Shown: piece by piece, positions 55,211-64,000 of the stretch
Layout of the letters: every line of letters starts with the position of its first letter
Numbering within the stretch: position 1 is the first letter of the stretch
Source: Panicum virgatum
Taxonomy: Eukaryota; Streptophyta; Magnoliopsida; Poales; Poaceae
Assembly: GCF_016808335.1 (NCBI RefSeq)
Contig: NC_053146.1
Location: 8,997,015-9,061,014, forward strand
Direction: 5' to 3'
DNA: 64,000 bases
Program-made: the position numbers and the translations under genes
The notes under the pieces: model-generated
Seen by the model: the letters and a program-made list of their open reading frames with translations, nothing else
Told to the model about the DNA's origin: nothing
Databases searched by the model: none

Positions 55211-55334
55211 TCCGTTTTTTAATTCCTAATCCAAGGATCAATCTACTGTCTGTCTTGGTCATAATTTAATTGCTTAATGCTAACACCTGTTGTTGGCTTA
55301 GGGCAGTTTGGTAGAGATCCATAATTCTTCTCTG

Positions 55335-55651
55335 ATTCAGAGAAATGATTCACTAGCTAAAAATGATTCTCTAAGATTAATTTAAAAAAAAAACATATGT
55401 GGACGGTGGAAGAAGACGCCATATGCGCTAGCAAGCAGCATATTAAAAGCCTTTCGAAACCTTCCAGGCTGTTAATAAAAATAAAAAAAAACCATTCAGA
55501 GAAATGATTCACTAGCTAAAAATGATTCTCTAAGATTAATTTAAAAAAAAACATATGTGGACGGTGGAAGAAGACGCCATATGCGCTAGCAAGCAGCATA
55601 TTAAAAGCCTTTCGAAACCTTCCAGGCTGTTAATAAAAATAAAAAAAAACC
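55335..55651. repeat. recent tandem duplication, 159-bp unit, two copies plus a stub
   Basis: Copy 1 is 55335-55493 and copy 2 is 55494-55651. They are identical by eye apart from one A in a homopolymer. A third partial start (CTTCCAGGCTGTT) follows at 55652. The near-identity implies a recent event or an assembly duplication. Confidence 0.93.
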
Positions 55652-58237
55652 TTCCAGGCTGTTGGCTGTTGCCTTAGACATACACCTCCCCTTCACGAGG
55701 CAATGTAGCACGGTGTTTACAGATTCGAGCTCTATAAGCTCCATGATAATAACCTTCCAGGCTGAGTGTGGGAGGCCTATCCTCAGAAATAAACTTGAAC
55801 GAACCTACACCCAGACAACAGTCCAATGCAAGTTTTCTGTGAGTGATGATGGGGTAGGGTTAGTTCTATGAGGGGGGAAGAAATGGTGGCTTGCTATATA
55901 TTGGTCAGGAAAGAATCGTGCCAAATTGTTACCTTTTTGTACGTTCTTCAAACAATTATCACGCATTTATTTTTCAGCAGGTGAGGCATTGTATATATGG
56001 ATGCATTCAATACAGTATAGTTTCAGTGCATCGTAAATAAAGATTGTGATAAATTCTTGCCTTCACGCACCTTGCATATATATATATATATTAAAACCAT
56101 TTCTACTTAATTTTCAAGTATGAACGTAGCGCGCATTAAACTCTCTGTGTTTTAGGTAGAACAATCATTTCTCACAACCATTCATCAGTATCACACGGAC
56201 AGCAGGAATTTCATTTGGGCCTGCCAACATGGAAATATCTACGGCCCAAGCTAATAAAGCCCAACTTTGGCCCACAGACAGAGAGCGAAGCACAGACCGG
56301 AGGGAGGGGGAGGGGAGCGAGGAAAACGAAGCCGGCCGGATTTTCGAACTAGTTGTGAAACTGTTGGCTATATGCTGCAAGCCTTGAAAGCCCAGAAGAC
56401 CGGAACTGGTTACTGTTATTTGAATGAGTAGAAAACGTTTATAATGCTTCCTCTACCCCTGTAAAATGTGGAGATTCAATGTGCTTATATGCAGGCATCT
56501 TGCTGTTGGCTTGTGCTTTGTTTACTATGCTCTGCAATCTGTATGTTTTAGGGAAAAAAAAACCTCCAATGTTTTATGCAGCAGGATATGCAGCAGAAGT
56601 GTCTTCAATCACTTTATGACGATAAACTTTGCAACAGAAGTAAAACACACTGGAATTCTTTTTAGAAAAAGCTCTTCAAATCACGACCTATTCTGTTCAG
56701 AGACCAAATCAAATCACATGGCTAGCTCAGGATACAGGTGAACTGCACTGACGTCTGTCAGTCTACAACTACCACTGCAATGACTGAAGTTTCATATGTT
56801 GACAAGAAAACTTTACATCTCAAAATTCATTTCTTTACGGACTATCCGATAGTGTCACCTAATAATAACTATATATAAATCTGGATAAGTTGACACTGCA
56901 TTGACTCATGTAGGCTGACCAAATATGTATGTACTAATCGTCTCCTCACCACAGAAAACATAAATTCTAAAGCTGAAGAACATGTTATGTGGGTAAGATT
57001 TTTTTGCACAAAATTTGAGAGAATGGTTTGCGATTAGAATGAGAGGTGTCTAGGAAACAAGCTAGCATTTGTTTTTAGGAAAAGGAATAGTTCCAGCCTC
57101 TACGATCCACACAACCTGATTCTTACATTATTCTTAGCATAACCACTAAGGATACATAAGTTAAATGAAAAAGATCACAGACAATATGAGAAAAAAATTA
57201 AAGTCTTCTCCACCCGTTTTTAGCGAAAATATCCAAGGCAACAAGCCGACGATCTCCGGAGCCTTGCTTGCTGAGCAGATGGTCTCATACTCTCATGCAG
57301 TTTGTGCACCATTTATTTTCTTGTGATGGCATCTTGTGATCATCATTTGATAAGGAAGATTTCTGAGGGGACTGCCACTACAGTGGTCATGCATCAGAGA
57401 GATATTTGTCCACAGGCCCTTGTTAACCACTTAATCTCATATTAACTAGAACATCTTGCATAATATTTCCCTTGGATATGTTTAAATTTATTGTTTATTA
57501 ATTTAGCTTCATTTACCTTTGTTTTTTATTATTTTCATGAGGTATCATATTATTATGTTTTGTTTGAAAGGTTATCAGATAACCTACCTCTTCTTGAATG
57601 TCATATATAAACATAAAAACAACACCATAACCAGAAAAGGTAGGGACATATCCAAAACTGCACTCGGCAATCCGTCGAATTAGTACAAGCAAACTCAACG
57701 CATGAGTTTCTAATGTAGCACTAATGTTGACGGATTTAATAAACTTGCAATGTCAATGTCACCTATCTCAGCTGACCACAGTCTTAAGGTTTCAATTCAG
57801 CACAAGAAACAGGGAGAGTTACTTGTATTGGATCTGATTCACAGATATGATTAGCCATTTTGTCGGCGTCTGAGGATATTTTGTTTTTAATTTGTATTTC
57901 AATTGGACCACATCTATTTGCAGAAATATAAAGTCGTGAGACATTTAATTTAGTGATTGTGCATTTGCATCGAGATATCAACACCATGCCAATTCCATCT
58001 ATCCTACATTGAGAAAAGTATATATTGTCTTTAACATCTATATGTATTTCGTAAAGTGACGACGATGGCTTAGTAAAAGGAGTTTGTGAGGCACGACATT
58101 TAAAAAGGGATACAAACACGTTACATTCCCTACTAGCACAGGACTTTTATACGGAATTATCCTGGCCTATAAAAGGAAATGTGATAGGGATTGTGCCTTC
58201 CAAACAAATGGATACTCGAGATGCGACGTCTGAGTGA
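55652..58237. other. intergenic, no gene called
   Basis: Low-complexity and AT-rich DNA. A G/A-rich patch at 56290-56335 (ggagggagggggagggg) next to GCCCAA motifs could be an abandoned promoter. A minus-strand frame at 58119-57784 (111 codons, Cys- and Ile-rich) has a protein-like composition, but I recognise no family and see no splice partner. Confidence 0.5.
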
Positions 58238-60733
58238 ATTGCTGCCACAGAGAGATTTAGACAGAACACCATAACAAGCCTAGAAACAGAAGATGGCAGA
58301 GTAATTCATGAACATTTTCATAAGGCTGCCATACTGTTTGAAAATTTCAAAGGTAGAATGGGTCAGACAGCTGAACCCCAAATGCACTACAACCTGGATG
58401 ACCTGTTTAGTACACAGGAGGGTCTTGAATTCCTCTCAGCACCCTTCACAAGAGAAGAAATTGACAATGTGGTGAAACAAATGCCAATTGACAAAGCTCC
58501 TGGCCCTGACGGTTTTAACGGAATGTTTTTCAAAAAATGTTGGCATATCATAAAAGAGGACATCTACCAGCTTTGTAATGATTTCTTCACTGGAAGAGTT
58601 AGCTTGCAAGCAATAAACAGTTCCTTCATTACTCTAGTCCCAAAATGCAGCCATCCAGTAACACCAAGTGATTTCAGACCAATATCACTCCTCAACTCTA
58701 CTCTTAAGTTGATCACAAAGCTAATGGCAGACAAACTCCAGGGTATCATAATCTCACTGATTCACAAGAACCAGTATGGTTTCATCAAAAGCAGGACTAT
58801 ACAAGATTGCATTGCTTGGGCCTTCGAATATATTCATCAGTGCCAACAATCTAAGAGGGAATTGATCATCTTAAAATTGGATTTCGAGAAGGCCTTTGAT
58901 TCTATTGAGCATGTCACTATCTTGAAAATTTTGGAGAAAATTGGTTTTCAGTGCAACATGGATTGATTGGGTCCAAAAAATTTTGACAGTGCAACTACCT
59001 CGGTCCTGTTAAATGGCATACCTGGCACACAATTCCAATGTAAAAGAGGAGTTAGACAAGGGGATCCACTTTCACCTTTGCTATTTGTTCTTGCTGTAGA
59101 CCTCCTTCAATGCATTGTCAATAAAGCTCACACTCAAGGAATTTTCTCACTCCCTATTGAGGCTGATCCTAGCAATAAATTCCCTATTATACAATATGCA
59201 GATGACACCATCTTAATCATGAAAGCTTCTCAAAGAGAGATCTTTTGCCTAAAGAGACTTCTTCAATCTTTTGCTGAATCAACTGGCTTAAAAGTCAACT
59301 ATGCTAAGTCACAAATGATCCCATTAAATCTGTCTCAGGACCAAATAAATATCCTTGCAAACACCTTTGGATGTCAAATTGGCACTTTACCCTTTACATA
59401 TCTTGGATTACCTCTTGGCACAACCAAACCCAGAATTGATGATTATATGCCCCTTATGGACAGAACTGAAAGAAGATTAACCTCTGTATCTTCCTTTCTC
59501 ACCCAGGCTGGGAGATTACAGCTGGTTAATTCGGTGCTTTCCTCCTTGCCAACCTATGCAATGTGTAGTTTGAAGATTCCCATTGCAGTTTTGGAATTTA
59601 TAGATAGAGCCAGGAAACACTGCCTATGGAGGGGCTCTAAAATCAATGCAAAGAATAAATCTTTGGTGGCATGGCCCAAAGCACTAAAGCCTAAGAACAA
59701 AGGAGGATTGGAAATTGTTGATCTCAGAACTCAAAATGATGCACTGCTCTTAAAACACCTTGATAAGTTTTACAATAAAAGAGACATTCCATGGGTTAAT
59801 ATGGTCTGGCAATCCTATTATTCACAAGGACAAATCCCTCACGCTACTGCAGATAAGGGTTCCTTTTGGTGGAGGGATTTACTCCACCTGAGTGATAAGT
59901 TCAGAGGTGTGGCTAGCTGTGCTGTAGGGAATGGCACATCTGTGTTATTTTGGTTAGATGTATGGAATGGACACTATCTCCAAGAAAAACTGCCAAGGCT
60001 ATTCTCCTTTGCTAAGAATCAAAAAATTTCAGTGGCTGCCTTTCTATCAATCACTGACATGGCCAGCCACTTTCACCTCCCTCTGTCTGAGCAAGCACAT
60101 CAAGAATATATAGAATTACAAGGAATCATACAGGGCATCCAATTGAGAGAGGAGGACAAAGATCAGTGGAGCTACATTTGGGGTACAAAAAAATATACTT
60201 CAAAAAGTTTCTATAACCACATGTACAAAGACCTTCAACCTCCAAGGCCCTTTCTCTGGATCTGGGAATCAAGGTGTTGCAACAAATTGAGAGTGTTTAC
60301 ATGGTTACTGCTAATGGATAGACTCAACACTAGAAATCTACTAAAAAGAAAAAAATTCAAAATTGAAGGGAACAATTACAATTGTGTCCTGTGTACCTCG
60401 CAAAGAGAAGAAACAGCTATGCATCTTTTCTTCACTTGCCCTTTTGCGATCAGATGTTGGCAAACGATAGGAATCCAATGGCAGTATGGAACCCCCTTCT
60501 TCCAGATGTTGGAGATTGCTAAGCACAATTTCAATGGCACCTTCTTCATGGAGATCTTCACTATTGCAGCATGGCAAATTTGGAAGCAAAGAAATGGTCT
60601 AATTTTTGAAAATTGTTCAGTTAGCTTTGGCAGATGGAAAAACAATTTTGTGGATGAATGCCGAAATCAAGCTCATAGGATGAAAGTCTCCCTTAAGAAT
60701 CCTTTTTTAACCTGGCTCAACACTACTGTTTAG
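58238..60733 (+). pseudogene. LINE ORF2: reverse transcriptase plus zf-RVT region
   Basis: The frame is open from 58238 ([15 protein letters not shown]) to 60733 except around 58945-58985. Motifs: [49 protein letters not shown] at about 59194-59205, and FTYLGLPLG. The C-terminal zf-RVT block holds the WSYIWG, LRVFTWLLL, CVLC and HLFFTCPFA elements. At the break, a TGA (58964-58966) falls where WIDWVQKIL reads in another frame before the original frame returns. Two indels therefore offset each other. The catalytic YADD is intact, but the protein is truncated and lacks the endonuclease. Confidence 0.85.
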
Positions 60734-60893
60734 AATCCTTGTACATAGGGCCTTTCTACTCCTTTTCTTTCTTTCTGTTTTACAGCCTAGCTCTCCTCTG
60801 TAAGTACCTTCTTGTAACTTGCTCTTTAACTTGTTTTTAATAAAAATCTTTACAGTGGGGGTCTCTCTCGCTGTGTTTCCGGTTCAAAAAAAA
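58238..60893 (+). mobile_element. 5'-truncated L1-type LINE with 3' end and A run
   Basis: Contains the C-terminal two-thirds of a plant L1 ORF2, its 3' UTR (ending TTTACAGTGGGGGTCTCTCTCGCTG...) and an A8 run at 60886-60893. The endonuclease domain is absent, as expected for incomplete reverse transcription. I could not define target duplications. Confidence 0.82.
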
Positions 60894-61540
60894 GTAGCCC
60901 TGTGGTGAAGTATAATAAGTAGGATTTGGAGACACCAGGATTTTAGGCCACCCCAGTACAAACCTTGATACAAAAGAAGCTTGTGACCACCTGTAATGGC
61001 TGGTCATTTGGTCTCGGAGAAGAATTTAGTAGGCCTAGTCTTGAATCTAACTTGATGCAAAATTCTCCTCTTGTCCTATCCATAATAGAAAACAAGTATC
61101 TCAAAAAGGAATTATTATCTCGTGCTAACTCGTGAATGGAAACTGAGCTCTTGCTAGCACAACTATGCTGAATATTTTCTAAAGGAAGATCTCTCTACTA
61201 GGGTACGTAAAATTATATGACTAATATTACTAATCTTCATACTTGACTCACTAGAGGTGTGGAGTGGATCACGGGGGCGGAGCTAGCCGACAGAGTCACT
61301 GGTGTCAAATCCACCGAACACTAGTGTCACCTCTATGGATGGACAGTATAGAATAGTAGTTTCTCACTGATTTTGCAGCGAGTCACTGATGTCAGTTGAC
61401 ATCGATAAGTACGCGTAGCTCCGCCCCTGGTTGATCATTTCTCCGGCCCTATAATTTGACTCTAATCAAATAAAATCATCTCATCACAACTAAACATATA
61501 TATGAATTGCTTAACAAAGCAAATTATCTCATGTCACCTG

Positions 61541-61650
61541 CTAGATTGATGCATCAAACTTTGAAAGTGACCAGAAAAAATATAGATAGATTACTATACT
61601 ACTAGATTGATGCATCAAACTTTGAAAGTGACCAGAAAAAATATATACTA
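61541..61650. repeat. tandem duplication, 61-bp period
   Basis: CTAGATTGATGCATCAAAC then TTTGAAAGTGACCAGAAAAAATATA occurs at 61541 and again at 61602, with no mismatch seen in the shared part. Confidence 0.9.
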
Positions 61651-62360
61651 TGTGACTAAACCTTTCTGTAGGAAGTGTGCGATGTTGTTGTATACCACTT
61701 CCACTTTGGTTTATTTCTACCATTCTGCCGACAGGACAACACTTTCTGAGCTGACATGGTATCCATGGCTCGACGCTCAACATGACTTGAGAAGGGGCTC
61801 TCTATATCATACTCGAGTATTTTCTCTCCCTCCACACAATTTTTTTGACTACTAGTCCTCGAACCAGAGAGGTAGATCACCCTTCTTCCTCTAGCCAAGT
61901 AGCCTATTCTTCTCATGCTCAGTGGTAGCCTATTCGACAATGCATTTGACAGCAAGTAAAAGACCAGGCTACAGCTGTAGTCATTGGCTCATTGCCTTTT
62001 TCGCTGATACATCTTCTTCGTGCGGAAAACACATTGATATGCAAGCAGCAGAACACCTTTTCGATCAAGTAGTAGTACCAAGTTTGGTCAGAGTATCAAT
62101 TGGCCTAGCTTCAGGACCCCTTCAACTGTCTCTCCAGGACATTTGAGGCAGAGGCTGGAAGGAGCCGACAGTGCTAATTTGTTTCCTGATGCCTCTCATT
62201 TCCATCGTCACTGGTCCATCGTCACTTCACATAAACTTGAACAAACTTCCCAGATCGGACGACGTTGGCAGCTATTGTTCCAGCACAGAGCCCAAGTTCT
62301 ATATGAGTGATGATGGTATGCTGTCTGTGGAGTTCACTTAGACGGAAATGGTGGTGGGTT

Positions 62361-62363
<3 letters not shown>

Positions 62364-62391
<28 letters not shown>
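62364..62391. repeat. short (TA)n microsatellite
   Basis: An AT-alternating tract of about 28 bases. Confidence 0.9.
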
Positions 62392-62395
<4 letters not shown>

Positions 62396-62539
62396 CAGCA
62401 CCTATCATGCCAAATTCTCATTACCTTTTAGTTGCAAACAATTGTTACTTGTTTAGCCAGCAGGCAGTGACACAAGCTGGGATTGAGGTTGATTCACTAC
62501 CGGTTGTTTACTCCGGAGGATTTACTGGGGTACAGGCAT

Positions 62540-62627
62540 TTATTGATGCTTACTACCAGTTGATCTACCACCGGTAGTACAGGCGGTTTGGAGCTAGCCG
62601 GCACTAATGTGCCCTTCCCCAGTAGTG
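62540..62627. mobile_element. CACTA element end fragment
   Basis: Read on the minus strand from 62627: CACTACTGGGGAAGGGC, then AGTGCCGGCTAG and TACTACCGGTGGTAG subterminal motifs. The opposite terminus is not seen in the window, so the extent is unknown. Confidence 0.5.
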
Positions 62628-64000
62628 CATGATGCAGCTAAGTGTTCAATTTATGTCATCAAAAAATGGATGTGCTGTGTTAGCTAGATCTACTGTATAT
62701 ATAGCATTATATATATGCCAAGCTCGTGTTAATAATTACTATGACTCTTTATTATTAGCATGAAGGTACTAATTGTAATGATGCATACGAGCAGGCATGC
62801 CTATCTATAAAATGACCTGTGCACTGCACATTCTGTGAGATGGAGCACATGAGAGAGACAGTCCTATCGGAGGATGCATGCTAGTTAAAAATAGAGATAT
62901 TCAGGAATGAGCGGTATCAGAAAACCACAATCCATGAAGACTAAGGGTTTTAGTTCTTCCACATTTCAGTTTGGCCTGTGTGAGGCACATTAGCTCCTGT
63001 ATGTACCAGCCCATCACACATCACACATTAGCTCTTGTTCACGATCCACAATTAGTATAACCAACAATATATATGCAAGTTAGGAATGCCTTTTCATATG
63101 AGAGCATCAGGTTTTGTATGCAGTAAATAAATTCTTGAGATTTCAAACTGTAAACCTTTCAAAATATGCAGGTTCATAATGAAATCAAATAAGTTCAGGT
63201 AGCATGTACTGAAGTTAGCAATGCAAACTACACACTGTCTGGGATCATATATGAGTTATAGAACTGTGTGTTCAATTTATGTTGCAAATAGATGTGCAGT
63301 GACATGACTGAAGAGCATGAGCTGCTTGGTAAGTTTTTCATTAATTATTGGTTTTAACTCCTTACTTTCACCACTGTACCTCTAGCAATCGATTTAGATG
63401 ACCAGACAAGCCTATAAAATGACCATGTACAAGCTAGAGTACCAACAACTTAGTTTCATGATCTAGGTTGCACGAAGGCACACTGTACATTGAGTGAGAG
63501 CACATGAATGAGTTACTCTGCTAGGAGGTTCCATGGTAGCCCGATGAAATGATCGAGTAAAATGCAGCAAGAGCATCTTCGCTAAAGAATGTGAGGCTTG
63601 AGCGGCGTCAGGAACCCACAACACCTAATTTAATGCCCGTCTACTTCAGTGTTTCAAATAGTGGGTTAAGGCATTTAGCGTTTGGTGTTTGTAGAAGCTA
63701 AGAAAGGCTATAGCCTAGCTAATCCATTTAGCGGTTCTATAAACACCATGTGTTAAAAAATCGGCGCCCCTAACCTTGACACAGACTTCAGAAAAGTTGT
63801 ATCTAAGTAGTTTGATATCACTTTTTATATGGACCCTATGCCCACACTACACCAAGAAGACCTTCACCTAAACAACAATATGAGAGACCAACTCTATATG
63901 AAAACTCAACTCTTTGTTCACATAACTTATTTCAACACATAACTCTTGCACTCTTTATGTGGATACCCTACCATGACACTTACACTACATGACAAACTTG
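62628..64000. other. intergenic to window end, no gene called
   Basis: AT-rich sequence without a convincing frame, RNA gene or transposon terminus. Confidence 0.5.

Larger units (their letters stand above)
60894..62539. other. intergenic, no gene called
   Basis: AT-rich DNA with two small repeats listed separately. Several short frames start with ATG but none is protein-like. Confidence 0.5.

Noticed and set aside
57784..58119. 111-codon minus-strand frame as a gene
   Set aside because: It has protein-like composition, but no family, promoter or splice partner is recognised. It is kept only as a note in the intergenic entry.
1..64000. CRISPR arrays, bacterial operons, phage or other prokaryotic systems
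   Set aside because: No direct-repeat/spacer pattern or ribosome-binding-site spacing is seen. Introns, plant gene families and plant retroelements show nuclear plant DNA.

Overview
The window is plant nuclear DNA, almost certainly from a grass (Poaceae) and probably a panicoid. The reasons are GC-rich first exons and signal-peptide regions, GT-AG introns, a lectin receptor kinase cluster, an intron Stowaway MITE, CACTA elements with accggtac-type subterminal repeats, and nested Tat-type gypsy retrotransposons with antisense ORFs. No species is assigned. Only three host protein genes look intact or nearly so: a 5'-truncated lectin receptor kinase (3-1079, +), a complete lectin receptor kinase (5130-7139, -), and a five-exon prohibitin gene (50605-54693, +). 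A tRNA-Ser(CGA)-like gene lies at 55129-55210.

Layout. 1-7139: two convergent L-type lectin receptor kinase paralogues, separated by a CACTA element (2661-3857, target duplication GAG) and an AT microsatellite. 7314-8778: a PIF/Harbinger-like element with TTA target duplications, followed by a second terminus of the same family. About 9111-17856: a degenerate Mutator-like element with the convergent layout of maize MuDR. An inverted copy of one core promoter, leader and leader intron sits at each end. The left copy drives a broken MULE transposase followed by a broken plant-mobile-domain gene. Between these and the right copy are two intact GRF-type zinc-finger genes, converging on each other. 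The transposase is split by a 1527-bp solo LTR (10861-12387, duplication AAGGT).

20833-49843: a nest of Tat-lineage gypsy retrotransposons. A pol-less, + oriented element (20833-28195 and 47885-49843) was hit by a 19.7-kb, - oriented relative (28196-47879, duplication GAACC). That relative was itself hit by a 3388-bp solo LTR (30762-34149, duplication AGGTG). Both Tat elements carry the same spliced antisense gene and the same internal antisense TATA unit, and together they form a very large inverted repeat. The outer element has lost its 3' LTR, and an 87-bp copy of upstream flanking DNA sits exactly at the broken end.

49931-64000: the prohibitin gene, the tRNA, short tandem duplications, a 5'-truncated L1-type LINE (58238-60893), a CACTA end fragment and AT-rich DNA with no recognisable gene.

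All exon coordinates, duplications and similarities were read by eye. Names for transposon lineages rest on remembered family hallmarks, not on a database search.
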